Origin: VRUE01 sp963720805
Lineage (GTDB): Bacteria > Actinomycetota > Thermoleophilia > Solirubrobacterales > 70-9
NCBI GenBank assembly: GCA_963720805.1
Contig: CAVRGT010000001.1
Location: 1-64,000, forward strand
Direction: 5' to 3'
Length of the DNA stretch: 64,000 nucleotides
Part shown: positions 41,783 through 52,945 of the stretch, one piece after another
How the letters are laid out: the number at the start of each line of letters is the position of its first letter
Position numbering within the stretch: position 1 is the first letter of the stretch
Notes under the pieces: generated by a model
Databases searched by the model: none
The model's input: the letters and a program-made list of their open reading frames with translations, nothing else
Told to the model about the DNA's origin: nothing
Program-made: the position numbers and the translations under genes

Positions 41783-43029
41783 GTGGCGGCGCACAAGTAC
41801 CAGGCACCACGCGGGACCTTCGACGTCCTGCCCGAGGCGGCGCGCCTGCGCGGCCGGATCGAGCGCACCGCCGCGGCGATCTTCGCCCGCGCCGGCTACG
41901 AGCCGATCGCCACTCCCAGCTTCGAGGACACCGAGCTGTTCGAGCGCGGCGTCGGCCACTCGACCGACATCGTCCGCAAGGAGATGTTCACCTTCGAGGA
42001 CAAGGGCGGGCGCAGCCTCACCCTGCGGCCGGAGGGCACGGCGCCGATCTGCCGCGCCTACGTCGAGCACGGCATGCAGGCGCTGGCGCAGCCGGTCAAG
42101 CTCTCCTACCTCGGCCCGTTCTTCCGCCACGAGCGGCCCCAGGCCGGCCGCTACCGCCAGTTCCACCAGCTCGGCGCCGAGGCGATCGGCACCGACTCGC
42201 CGCTCGCCGACGCCGAGCTGATCGGCCTGCTGGCGGAGCTGCTGGCCGAGCTCGGCGTGCCGGGGGTCGAGCTGCGGCTCGGCAGCCTCGGCTCGCTCGA
42301 CACGCGCCAGGCCTACCTGGAGGAGCTGAAGGGGCACCTGCGCTCCCACGAGGCCGAGCTCTCCAAAGAGGTGCGCGAGCGCATCGACGCCAACCCGCTG
42401 CGCGCCTTCGACTCCGACGAGGAGGGGACCCGCGCCGTGATGGCGGCGGCGCCGAAGCTGGTCGAGCGGCTGGAGGGCGAGGACGCCGAGCACTTCGAGG
42501 CGGTACGGGGGCTGCTCGATGCCGCCGGGGTCGCCTACACGATCGACCCGACCCTGGTCCGCGGTCTCGACTACTACACGCGCACGATCTTCTCCTTCGT
42601 CTGCGATCGCCTCGGCGCCCAGTCGGAGATCGGCGGCGGCGGCCGCTACGACGGCCTGGTCGAGCAGCTCGGCGGTCACCCGACGCCGGCAGTGGGCTGG
42701 GCGGCCGGGATCGAGCGGATCATGCTGGCGCTTGACGAAGAGGAGCCGGCGCCCGGCCGCGACGTCTTCATCGCCGTCGCCGATGATGAGCACGAGCGCC
42801 GCGCCCGCGCCCTCGTCCTTGCCGGCGAACTGCGCAAGGCCGGGCTCTCGGCCGAGCTCGACCTCGGCGGCCGCGGGCTCAAGGGCCAGCTCAAGCACGC
42901 CGATCGGATCGGCGCCCGCCATGTCGTCATCCTCGAGGGCGACGGCGCCCAGCTGCGTGACATGAGGAGCGGCGAGCAGCGGTCGGTCGAGGCCGGCAAC
43001 CTGATCGCCGAGATAACCGGGGGAGAGGC

Positions 43030-43033
<4 letters not shown>
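41783..43033 (+). CDS. hisS: Histidyl-tRNA synthetase
   Basis: The 416-residue class II synthetase has motif 1 near YEPIATPSFEDTELF, motif 2 GPFFRHERPQAGRYRQFHQ, the histidine-specific LVRGLDYYTRTIFSF and motif 3 VGWAAGIERIMLAL. A C-terminal anticodon-binding domain follows (about residues 325-416). TAAGGT lies 9 nt before the GTG start. The stop overlaps aspS by 4 nt (ATGA), so the two synthetases form one operon. Confidence 0.95.
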
Positions 43034-44840
<1,807 letters not shown>

Positions 44841-44844
<4 letters not shown>

Positions 44845-45131
44845 GCTTCGCCGAGCGGATCCGGGCACTGTTCGGGGGTCGCTCGCCCGGGCCCGGAGTC
44901 ACCCCTGTCCACGTCGACGATCCCGGCTTCGACAGCTGGGAGGTGGTGCGCGACTTCGCCGACGTGAAGACGGCCCGCGCCTGGCACCAGGCGCTCGCCG
45001 ATGCGCATATCGAGGCGGCCCTCACGGTCGACTGGCCGCTCGATCGCTACGGCCGCGGCGACATCGCCCTGCGGGTTCGCCCCGAGGATTGGAGCGAGGC
45101 CGAGCTGCTGCTCTCCAACCTCGACGATTGA
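44841..45131 (+). CDS. Small conserved protein after aspS, hypothetical
   Basis: The 96-residue frame starts at an ATGA overlap with aspS. It contains DSWEVVRDFADVKTARAWHQALADAHIEAALTVDWPLD in its middle (read as two helices and a strand) and ends RPEDWSEAELLLSNLDD. The pattern of a compact alpha/beta signalling-type domain resembles the DUF2007 class, but this is a weak call. Its operon position suggests constitutive expression. Confidence 0.6.
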
Positions 45132-45455
45132 GCTTCGTCCAGGCGCGACGGCCTTCCGGTCGGGCTTCGCTCGTGGCGGCGAAAATTCGGTCACCTGACC
45201 GAGCCGGGCGGTGCTACGGTTGGCCAAGAGGCTCGAGCCCGTACGAGAGCCGCCTCACCGTTTGACCCAACACAAACGGCGCGGGAGCTGATCTCTCTCG
45301 GTCCTGTGGGACTGCGAGGAGGCCCCCACCCTTTACTTCAAGGGATCAAAGCCAGAGGCGGTACCGGCGGGCTGGAGCCTCCTTTGCGTCCCCGGTCACA
45401 AAGAATTGACCCCCAGCGCACCACCCGCGCGCCGCGTCCGTTCACCATCGGTCGC
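45132..45455. other. Intergenic region, 324 bp, no gene seen
   Basis: No convincing frame, tRNA or terminator is visible. GC content stays high, and the strand-to-strand reading frames lack start signals. A family 3 hairpin repeat follows just downstream at 45467. Confidence 0.4.
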
Positions 45456-46433
45456 ATGCCGGACGCGCCCTCCATTCGCTACCTCAGAGGTAGTCAAAGG
45501 AGGGCGGATGGGAGTAGCGACGCCGACGCCTGGGGTGAACCCGTTGACAAGCAGGTGGCTCGGCTCGCGGAAGACCAGCACGGAGTGGTTGGGCGGCGGC
45601 AGCTCATGGAGCTCGGCCTGACTGCGCGCTCAATTCAGGGCAGGCTGCAGCGAGGACGACTGCATCTGGTGCATAGGGGCGTCTACGCCGTGGGCCACCG
45701 ATCGCTCACTAAGAAGGGGCGATGGATGGCGGCTGTCCTTGCTTGCGGCGACGGGGCGGCATTGAGCCATCGTGCTGCGGGACAGTTGCTGGGGATCATC
45801 CCGCTTGGAGACGGCTTGCCCGAAGTGACGCGACCCAAGGGCTGGAGGTCACAGCCGGGGATCGTCGGGCACCGTTCACCGCTCTCCCCGGACGAGGTGG
45901 AAGTTGTTGAGGGCATTCCCGTGACGGGACTCTCGCGGACGTTGCTCGACCTCGCTTCGATTCTCTCGCGGGAACGGCTGGAAGCGGCGCTGAACGAGGC
46001 CGAAGTGCTCGGGCTCAGCGATCGCGTCTCGGTCTGGGAGCTTCTGGCTCGCTACCCCGGAAAGCCGGGCACGGTGACGCTTCGCAGCATCCTCGGTGAC
46101 AAGCAAAGAGTCCGTGGCGTGACCCGGCGCGAGCTGGAGCGCCGGTTTGCCGCGACCCTGGCGAGGACCGACCTTCCCCGGCCCCGCCGCAATGCAGATG
46201 TTGCAGTGGCCGGTCGATTCTTCGAAGTCGATTGTCTCTGGCGGGCCCAGCGTCTGATCGTCGAGCTCGACGGCGGCTTCGTGCATGGGACATGGCGCAG
46301 CTCGGAACGAGACCGCGAAAGAGACCGGCTCCTGCTGGTCGACGGCTGGCGCGTGGTGCGGGTCACCTGGCGCCAGTTGCGCGACGACGCACCAGCCGTC
46401 ATGGCCGATCTGCGCAGGCTGCTGCGGCAATGA
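45456..46433 (+). CDS. AbiEi-like winged-helix plus DUF559 endonuclease-type protein
   Basis: Residues from about 35 (VARLAEDQHGVVGRRQLMELGLTARSIQGRLQRGRLHLVHRGVYAVGH) match the AbiEi-type N-terminal domain of type IV toxin-antitoxin regulators. The C-terminus (FFEVDCLWRAQRLIVELDGGFVHG, then RDRLLLVDGWRVVRVTWRQL) matches DUF559, a very-short-patch-repair-like nuclease fold with E-x-D...E-x-D type residues. Such fusions are common and often solitary in actinobacteria. Start is uncertain: ATG 45456 lies before the hairpin repeat at 45467, GTG 45555 after it; the repeat would then be translated or not. Function is unknown. Confidence 0.65.
   Translation: MPDAPSIRYLRGSQRRADGSSDADAWGEPVDKQVARLAEDQHGVVGRRQLMELGLTARSIQGRLQRGRLHLVHRGVYAVGHRSLTKKGRWMAAVLACGDGAALSHRAAGQLLGIIPLGDGLPEVTRPKGWRSQPGIVGHRSPLSPDEVEVVEGIPVTGLSRTLLDLASILSRERLEAALNEAEVLGLSDRVSVWELLARYPGKPGTVTLRSILGDKQRVRGVTRRELERRFAATLARTDLPRPRRNADVAVAGRFFEVDCLWRAQRLIVELDGGFVHGTWRSSERDRERDRLLLVDGWRVVRVTWRQLRDDAPAVMADLRRLLRQ
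45467..45505. repeat. Hairpin repeat family 3, copy 1
   Basis: A 39-nt element with outer arms GCCCTCC/GGAGGGC and inner arms CTACCTC/GAGGTAG around a single A. It matches 54113-54151 at 35 of 39 positions. Confidence 0.8.
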
Positions 46434-46456
46434 GGCCGGGCTCTTACCCTGTAGCG

Positions 46457-47959
46457 ATGGACCGGGAGCTTCTTGACGCTTACCTGCACGACCGCAGTCG
46501 GCTTGGCCCGGCTGAGGACGGCGCGTTCACCGGCGCGGCCGGGGGAGCGGCCTGTGGGGACCTCTCGCGGGTCTCGCTCGTTATCGAGGGCGGCTCCGTG
46601 GTTCGGGTCAGCTTCGACGCCGAGGGCTGCGGGGCAACGCGGGCCGCGACGGCGGCGGTCGCCGAGATGGTCGAGGGGTCTCCCGTGCTCGAGGCTGCTC
46701 GGATCGGCATCGATGAGGTCGACGGGGCGCTCGGTGGCCTGACCCCGGCGAAGCGCCACGCGGCGCAACTCGCCGCAGATGCCCTTCATCGGGCTCTCGC
46801 CCAGGCCGCCGGTTCCGCGCAAGTGCTGGCCATCAGTCCTGAAGGGCAGCATGGAGAGACAGAGGGCGACGAGTCGACGAATGCGAACGCGGTCCCTGAA
46901 CGCGTCCTGGTCGCGATGTCCGGCGGTGTCGACAGCGCGGTGGCGGCGCTGCTCAAGCAGGAGCGCGGGGCGGAGGTCGTCGGCGTGACGCTGAAGCTCT
47001 GGGCCGACCCGCAGACCGACGGCGCCAAGGCTTGCTGCTCACCGGAGGCCGTGCTCGGAGCGCGCGCGCTCGCCCACTCGCTCGGCATTCCCCACCTGAC
47101 GCTCGACCTCGAGCAGGAATTTCGACGCCGCGTCGTTGCCAAGTTCGTCTCCGGCTATGCCGAGGGGAGCACGCCCAACCCCTGCATCGCCTGTAACGGC
47201 GAGGTGCGGATCGCGGCGATGGTTGACCTGGCCGAGCGGCTTGGCGCCGCCTACCTCGTCACCGGCCATTACGCCCGCATCGTCGAGGACGCCGAGGGAC
47301 CGCTGCTCGCCGCCGCCACCGACTCGAACAAGGACCAGAGCTACATGCTCGCCGCCCTGCCGCCCGGCCTGCTGCAGCGCGTTCGCTTTCCGCTGGTCGA
47401 GCTGACCAAGCCCGAGGTGCGCGAGATTGCCGCCCGCCACGAACTCTCGGTGGCGAAGAAGCCCGAGAGCCAGGACCTCTGCTTCCTCTCCGGCCAGGGC
47501 AAGGGCGACTTCCTGCGCCGCCACGGCGGCCTCGGTGAGCGCGAGGGCGACCTGATCGACCGCGCCGGCCGCCGGGTCGGGGGCCACCGCGGCCACCACA
47601 ACTTCACCGTCGGCCAGCGCCGCGGGATCGGCGGCGGGGCGGAGGAGCCGCTTTACGTGCTCGCCACCGATGCCGCCGCGAACACGGTCACGGTTGGCCC
47701 GCGGCGCGAGCTGATGGCCCGCACGGTGCGACTGCAGCGGGCGATCCTGCACCGCGGCGGCGAGCGGGTCGACGCCGTTCGCCTGCGCTATCGCTCCCGG
47801 CCGGTGCCGGCCAAGGTGGCCGCGGCGGCGAGCGGCGCTCACACCGAGCTGGGGGTCGAGCTGGGCGAGGAGTTCGCCGGCGCCTCGCCGGGCCAGACCG
47901 CCGTCCTGCTCGCCGGCGAGGCAATCGTCGGGCACGGCACGATCGTCGCCGCCTCCTGA
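46457..47959 (+). CDS. mnmA: tRNA-2-thiouridylase MnmA fused to an IscU-like N-terminal domain
   Basis: TACCCT (46445-46450) lies 6 nt before the ATG, so the mRNA is probably leaderless. Residues 1-125 resemble an Fe-S scaffold of the IscU/NifU type (AACGDLSRVSLVIEGG, DAEGCGATRAATAAVAEM), keeping two of the three scaffold Cys; the third (HC) is HA here. Residues 150-500 are MnmA: PP-loop VAMSGGVDSAVAA, catalytic Cys regions STPNPCIACNGEV and ESQDLCFLSGQGKGDF, and HNFTVGQRRGIGGG. MnmA thiolates U34 of tRNA-Lys, -Glu and -Gln. The fusion suggests on-chain delivery of a cluster or sulfur. Confidence 0.85.
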   Translation: MDRELLDAYLHDRSRLGPAEDGAFTGAAGGAACGDLSRVSLVIEGGSVVRVSFDAEGCGATRAATAAVAEMVEGSPVLEAARIGIDEVDGALGGLTPAKRHAAQLAADALHRALAQAAGSAQVLAISPEGQHGETEGDESTNANAVPERVLVAMSGGVDSAVAALLKQERGAEVVGVTLKLWADPQTDGAKACCSPEAVLGARALAHSLGIPHLTLDLEQEFRRRVVAKFVSGYAEGSTPNPCIACNGEVRIAAMVDLAERLGAAYLVTGHYARIVEDAEGPLLAAATDSNKDQSYMLAALPPGLLQRVRFPLVELTKPEVREIAARHELSVAKKPESQDLCFLSGQGKGDFLRRHGGLGEREGDLIDRAGRRVGGHRGHHNFTVGQRRGIGGGAEEPLYVLATDAAANTVTVGPRRELMARTVRLQRAILHRGGERVDAVRLRYRSRPVPAKVAAAASGAHTELGVELGEEFAGASPGQTAVLLAGEAIVGHGTIVAAS

Positions 47960-47999
47960 GCCCAACCGGCGCCGGCGATAGTCCTTAGGCTCCCAGCGA

Positions 48000-50630
48000 A
48001 TGAAGGCCATCGAGATCCGCCAGACCTACCTCTCGTTCTTCGAGCAGCGGGGGCACAAGATCGTGCCCTCGGCCTCGCTGGTGCCTTCGGTCCTCGATCC
48101 CTCGGTGCTGTTGACCACGGCCGGCATGCAGCCCTTCAAGCCCTACTTCCTCGGCCGCGAAAAGCCGCCGGCGCCGCGTCTCGCCGACGTGCAGAAGTGC
48201 TTCCGCACGACCGACATCGAGGAGGTCGGCAACACCGCCCGCCACCTCACCTTCTTCGAGATGCTCGGCAACTGGAGCTTCGGCGACTACTTCAAGGAGG
48301 AGTCGATCCCCTGGGGCTGGGAGCTCTCGACCGAGGGCTTCGGCATCGATCCGGAGCGGATCTGGGTCACCGTCTTCGGCGGCGATGAGGAGCTTGGGCT
48401 CGGCCCCGACGATGAGGCGATCGAGATCTGGCGCGGCGTCGGCGTGCCCGACGAGCGGATCGTCCGCCTCGGCCGCGCGGACAACTTCTGGCAGGCCGGC
48501 CCGGCCGGCCCCTGCGGCCCTTGCTCGGAGCTCTATCTCGACCGTGGCCCCGAGTTCGGCGGTGAGGACGACCGCCCCGGCGACGACACCGACCGCTTCC
48601 TCGAGTTCTGGAACCACGTTTTCATGACCTATGACCTCGGCGCCGACGGTTCGCTGACGCCGCTGCCGATGCGCAACATCGACACCGGCATGGGGCTCGA
48701 CCGGATGGCGGCGATCCTCCAGGACGTCCCCTCGGTCTATGAGACCGACCTGATCCGCCCGCTGATCGACCTCGCCGAAGAGATCTCGGGACGCTCTTAT
48801 GACGAGGGCGGCGCGGTGACCCGGGCGATGCGGATCGTCGCCGACCACTCACGCGGCAGCGCCTTCCTGATCGCCGATGGCGTCGTGCCCTCCAACGAGG
48901 ACCGCGGCTACATCCTGCGCCGGATCATGCGGCGGGCGATCCAGCAGGGCCGCACGCTCGGCCTCGAGGCGCCCTGGCTCGGCCGTTTCGCCGAGCGCGC
49001 GATCGAGATCATGGGGGAGGCCTACCCGGAGCTGGTCGCCGAGCGCGAGACGATTGCCCGCTGGGTCGGCGACGAGGAGGAGAGCTTTGGCCGCACCCTG
49101 GAGCGCGGCACCGAGCTGCTTGAACGGTTGATCGCCGAGGCCAAGGAGTCGGAGACCTCCTGGATCGAGGCGGCCGATGCCTTCGAGCTGCACGACACCT
49201 ACGGCTTCCCCTACGACCTGACCAAGGAGCTGCTCGCCGAGCAGGGTCTCGCGGTCGACGACGGCGGCTTCGAGGAGCTGATGGAGGAGCAGCGCCAGCG
49301 CTCCCGCGGCGGCTCGGCGACGGCGCACGGCTCCGAGGACCGTCACGAGCGTGTGCTCGCCTTTGCCGGCGCGGCGCCGCCGACCGACTTCGTCGGCTAC
49401 GAGATGCTGAGCTCGACCACGGGCATCGCCGCCGTCGAGGCCGACAACGGGCGGGCCCTGGTCAAGCTCGAGCAGAGTCCCTTCTACGCCGAGGGCGGCG
49501 GCCAGGTCGCCGACTCGGGAACGCTCAGCTGGAAGGGCGGTGAGGCACGCGTGATCGACGTCTACCGCGTCGGTGAAGACCAGGCCCTGGAGGTCGAGCC
49601 CACGGGGCAGATCGACCCCAGCGCCGCGGTCATCGCCGAGGTCGATCGCGAGACCCGCCACGCGACGATGCGCAACCACACCGCCACGCACCTGCTGCAC
49701 GCGGCGCTGCGCGAGCGGCTCGGCACCCACGTGCGCCAGGCCGGCTCGGCGGTGCGCCCCGACAAGCTGCGCTTCGACTTCACCCACGGCCAGGGGCTCG
49801 CCGCCGAGGACCTGCGCGCGGTCGAGGATCGGGTCAACGAGTGGATCAAGGCGAGCCGGCCGGTGCGCTGGATCGAGATGGAGCGGGCCGAGGCCGAGCG
49901 GCTCGGGGCGATGGCGCTCTTCGGCGAGAAGTACGGCGAGTGGGTGCGGGTGGTCGAGGTCGACGGCGTCTCACGCGAGCTCTGCGGCGGCACCCACGTC
50001 GCCAACACGGCCGAGATCGGCATCTTCAAGATCGCCTCAGAGGGCTCCAGCGCAGCCAACGTACGCCGCATCGAGGCGCTCAGCGGTCCCGCCGCGATCG
50101 ACTGGTTCCGCGAGCGCGAGTTGCGCCTGGACGAGGTCGGCGAGCTGCTCGGCTCGCCGCAGGATCCGATCGCGGGCGCCCGCCGCGCCGCCGAGCGCTT
50201 GCGCGAGGCGGGCAAGGACAAGGACAGGCTCCACGCCCGTTGGCAGGAGGAGGAAACGAAGCGCAGGGCGCGGGAAGCCGTCGATGTGCAGGGCATCCTG
50301 GTCGTTGCGGAGAGCGGCGAGGGTGGCCTGTCGCTAGACGGCAAGCAGGCGCGTGACTTCGCCAAGCGCATCCAATCGGCCCTGGGGACGGGGGGTTCTG
50401 CCGTGCTCCTCGGCACCGCCGGGGGCCGGCCCGGGATCACGATCTTGCTTTCCAAGGCTGCGGTTGCGCGGGGCCTTGCGGCCGGCGAGTTGATCAAGCC
50501 CCTCGCGCAGATGATCGGCGGGGGTGGCGGCGGGAGCCCCGAGCTCGCGCAGGCCGGGGGCCGGGACTCCTCCCAGCTCGCCGCGGCGATGGAAGCAGGG
50601 CGAGCGGCGATCGAGAGGGCGCTGGCCTAA
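48000..50630 (+). CDS. alaS: Alanyl-tRNA synthetase
   Basis: The full-length 876-residue enzyme has an N-terminal catalytic domain (SFFEQRGHKIVPSASLVP, FFEMLGNWSFGDYFKEE), an editing domain with HTATHLLH and CGGTHVAN zinc ligands, and a C-terminal Gly-rich C-Ala domain (GGGGGGSPELAQAGG). TAGGCT (47986-47991) lies 8 nt before the ATG. Unlike leuS it has no frame break. ruvX follows at once with no gap. Confidence 0.95.
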   Translation: MKAIEIRQTYLSFFEQRGHKIVPSASLVPSVLDPSVLLTTAGMQPFKPYFLGREKPPAPRLADVQKCFRTTDIEEVGNTARHLTFFEMLGNWSFGDYFKEESIPWGWELSTEGFGIDPERIWVTVFGGDEELGLGPDDEAIEIWRGVGVPDERIVRLGRADNFWQAGPAGPCGPCSELYLDRGPEFGGEDDRPGDDTDRFLEFWNHVFMTYDLGADGSLTPLPMRNIDTGMGLDRMAAILQDVPSVYETDLIRPLIDLAEEISGRSYDEGGAVTRAMRIVADHSRGSAFLIADGVVPSNEDRGYILRRIMRRAIQQGRTLGLEAPWLGRFAERAIEIMGEAYPELVAERETIARWVGDEEESFGRTLERGTELLERLIAEAKESETSWIEAADAFELHDTYGFPYDLTKELLAEQGLAVDDGGFEELMEEQRQRSRGGSATAHGSEDRHERVLAFAGAAPPTDFVGYEMLSSTTGIAAVEADNGRALVKLEQSPFYAEGGGQVADSGTLSWKGGEARVIDVYRVGEDQALEVEPTGQIDPSAAVIAEVDRETRHATMRNHTATHLLHAALRERLGTHVRQAGSAVRPDKLRFDFTHGQGLAAEDLRAVEDRVNEWIKASRPVRWIEMERAEAERLGAMALFGEKYGEWVRVVEVDGVSRELCGGTHVANTAEIGIFKIASEGSSAANVRRIEALSGPAAIDWFRERELRLDEVGELLGSPQDPIAGARRAAERLREAGKDKDRLHARWQEEETKRRAREAVDVQGILVVAESGEGGLSLDGKQARDFAKRIQSALGTGGSAVLLGTAGGRPGITILLSKAAVARGLAAGELIKPLAQMIGGGGGGSPELAQAGGRDSSQLAAAMEAGRAAIERALA

Positions 50631-51035
50631 GTGCGAATCCTCGCCCTCGACTACGGCACCGCCCGCACCGGCTGCGCTATCTCCGACCCGAGCGGCACGC
50701 TCTCGACCCCGCTGCCGGTGATCGAACCCTCTGAGGCCCGCTCGGTCGCCGAGCTGGTCGCCAAGTACGAGGTCGAGCGGGTGGTGGTCGGCCTGCCGCT
50801 GCACCTCAGCGGCGAGGAAGGCAGCCAGGCGGCGCTGACGCGGACCTTCTGCACCGAACTGGAAGCGATCCTCGACGTCCCGGTCGAGGCCTACGACGAG
50901 CGGCTGACCACCCGCATGGCCGAGGCCAGCAAGCGCGAAGGCGCCGCCGCCGCCCCGGACTCACTCGCGGCGGCCCACCTCCTGCAGGCCTACCTCGCCG
51001 GCCGCGCCGCGATCGAAGAGAGCGACGATGAGTGA
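50631..51035 (+). CDS. ruvX: RuvX/YqgF Holliday-junction-type RNase H fold protein
   Basis: The 134-residue product has LALDYGTARTGCAISDPSG at the start and VVVGLPLHLSGEEG and YDERLTTRMAEA, the three acidic motifs of the YqgF family. Members act in 16S rRNA 5'-end maturation or in recombination. It starts with GTG directly after alaS and overlaps mltG by 8 nt, an order common in Gram-positive genomes. Confidence 0.9.
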   Translation: MRILALDYGTARTGCAISDPSGTLSTPLPVIEPSEARSVAELVAKYEVERVVVGLPLHLSGEEGSQAALTRTFCTELEAILDVPVEAYDERLTTRMAEASKREGAAAAPDSLAAAHLLQAYLAGRAAIEESDDE

Positions 51036-52044
51036 CGAGGTCGAGGCGGCGGAACGGGCAGAGCGCCGCCGCGAACGGGAAGCCCGCCGGGCCGAGGTGG
51101 CGCCCGAACCCAATCCGGCCAAGGTCAAGGCCCCGAAGGCCGCCAAGCCGCCCACGGTCAGGCCTCCAAAGCCCCCCAAGCCGCCGCGCTCGAACGGCCG
51201 TCGGATCGGAGTGGCGGTCGGCCTCGCCGCGATCCTGCTCGGCGTCGCCGCGATCGCCGCCCTCGCCTACAAGCACTTCCACAAAAGCACGCCGCCGCCG
51301 GCCCCGGTGGTGCTGAAGACGATCACGCTGACGATCCCCGAGGGCTACACCCGCTCCCAAGCCGCCGAGGTCGCCAAACAGGAAGGCCTGCGGGGCAGCT
51401 ACGAGAAGGCCAGCGTCCACTCCAAGTACCTCAACCCGGCCAAGTACGGCGGCAAGGGTGCGAAGGATCTCGAGGGCTTTCTCTTTCCCGACACCTTCGA
51501 ACTGAAGAAGCACGCGACCGCCGCCGAACTCGTGCGGCTGCAGCTCGAAGACTTCAAGAACCGCATCGCCGGGGTCAACATGAGGTACGCCCGTTCGAAG
51601 AACCTGACCACCTACGACGTGGTCACGATCGCCTCGATGATCGAGCACGAGGCGGTCAGCGAAGGCGACCGCAAGAAGGTCGCCCGGGTGATCTACAACC
51701 GCCTGCACGAAGGGATGCCGCTGGGCATCGACGCGACCACCCGCTTCGCCACCGGCAACTACACCGAGCCGCTGACCGAATCCGAGCTGGCGGTCGACTC
51801 CCCGTACAACACGCGCAGCCACACGGGCCTGCCGCCGGGGCCGATTGACAGTCCCGGCCTCGCCTCGATCGAAGCCGCCGCCCACCCGGCCAAGGGTGGC
51901 TACCTCTTCTACGTGGTCGAGCCCGGCGCCTGCAACAAGCTGGCCTTCGCCAAGACCGAAGCGGAATTCGAAGCGGACGTGGCGCGCTACAACTCGGCCC
52001 GCGAAGCGGCCGGTGGCAACTCGCCAACAAGCTGCGGGGAATAG
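51028..52044 (+). CDS. mltG: Endolytic murein transglycosylase
   Basis: The 338-residue protein has a cytoplasmic Lys/Pro/Glu-rich head of about 55 residues, one membrane helix (IGVAVGLAAILLGVAAIAALA) and an extracellular YceG domain. The active-site region is TIASMIEHEAVSEGDRKKVARVIYNRL with the catalytic Glu, followed by GMPLGIDATT, DSPYNTRSHTGLPPGPI and YVVEPG. It is expected to cut nascent peptidoglycan strands and set their length. It overlaps ruvX and is followed by aroE. Confidence 0.9.
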   Translation: MSDEVEAAERAERRREREARRAEVAPEPNPAKVKAPKAAKPPTVRPPKPPKPPRSNGRRIGVAVGLAAILLGVAAIAALAYKHFHKSTPPPAPVVLKTITLTIPEGYTRSQAAEVAKQEGLRGSYEKASVHSKYLNPAKYGGKGAKDLEGFLFPDTFELKKHATAAELVRLQLEDFKNRIAGVNMRYARSKNLTTYDVVTIASMIEHEAVSEGDRKKVARVIYNRLHEGMPLGIDATTRFATGNYTEPLTESELAVDSPYNTRSHTGLPPGPIDSPGLASIEAAAHPAKGGYLFYVVEPGACNKLAFAKTEAEFEADVARYNSAREAAGGNSPTSCGE

Positions 52045-52046
52045 CG

Positions 52047-52838
52047 GTGCCGCGGCTCGCCGTCCTCGGTTACCCGGTCGGCCACTCCCGCTCCCCGGCG
52101 ATGCAAAGCGCCGCGCTGGCCGAGCTTGGGCTGGGGGAAGAGTGGAGCTACGAGGCGATCGAGGTCGCTCCCGACGCCTTCGAGGCGCGCGTGCGGGCGA
52201 TGGCGGGCGAGGACTTCGTGGGCGCCAACGTCACCGTCCCCCACAAGGGGGCGGCGCTGGCGCTGGCCGACGAGCTCTCAGAGACCGCCCGCGAGATCGG
52301 CGCCGCCAACACGCTGGTCTTCGTTGACGGTGCGGTCCGGGCCGAGAACACCGACGCCGAGGGCTTCCTGCGCTCGCTCCCCGGCTCGCCCGCCGGCAAG
52401 CGGGCGCTGGTGCTCGGCGCCGGCGGCGCCGCCCGCGCGATCGTCTGGGCCCTGCTGCGCGAGGGCGCCGAGGTCGAGGTGTGGAACCGCACCGAGCTGC
52501 GCTCTCAGAACCTCTGCGAGGAGCTCGGCGGCGAGGCCGTCGCCGCGCCCGACCAGACCGCCTACGAGCTGATCGCCAACACGACCGCGGTCGGCCTCGA
52601 CGGCGAGGATCCCTTCGCCGAGCTGCCGCTGGACGCCGACGCGTTTACGCCGAGCCAAACCGTGATCGACATGGTCTACGGCGGCGAGCCCACGGCCCTG
52701 CTGCGCGCCGCCGCCACGGCCGGCGCCGGCACCGTCGACGGCATCGAGATCCTCGTCCAGCAGGGCGCCCTCTCGCTCGAAACCTGGACCGGCCGCCCAG
52801 CCCCGCTCGAGACGATGCGCGCCGCCGCCCGCGGCTAA
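52047..52838 (+). CDS. aroE: Shikimate dehydrogenase
   Basis: The 263-residue protein has the substrate motif LGYPVGHSRSPAMQ, the catalytic lysine in NVTVPHKGAA, ENTDAEGF and the NADP motif LVLGAGGAARAIVWAL. It reduces 3-dehydroshikimate to shikimate. The GTG start is 2 nt after mltG. Four more aromatic-pathway activities follow in the next 3.5 kb. Confidence 0.9.
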   Translation: MPRLAVLGYPVGHSRSPAMQSAALAELGLGEEWSYEAIEVAPDAFEARVRAMAGEDFVGANVTVPHKGAALALADELSETAREIGAANTLVFVDGAVRAENTDAEGFLRSLPGSPAGKRALVLGAGGAARAIVWALLREGAEVEVWNRTELRSQNLCEELGGEAVAAPDQTAYELIANTTAVGLDGEDPFAELPLDADAFTPSQTVIDMVYGGEPTALLRAAATAGAGTVDGIEILVQQGALSLETWTGRPAPLETMRAAARG

Positions 52839-52853
52839 CCCAACCCCCAACAC

Positions 52854-52903
52854 GCTGACTTCCTGGTTTTGGGCGCATAGGACCCGATAAAGGCGAAGTC
52901 AGC
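52854..52903. repeat. Hairpin repeat family 2, intergenic copy
   Basis: Arms GCTGACTTC and GAAGTCAGC with a centre containing GCGCATAG. It lies between aroE and aroC and matches the copy inside the ABC gene at 20123-20171. Confidence 0.8.
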
Positions 52904-52945
52904 GGCTGGGCTCGTTGGTTGGCCCGCCTATAGCCTTGCGGGCCG

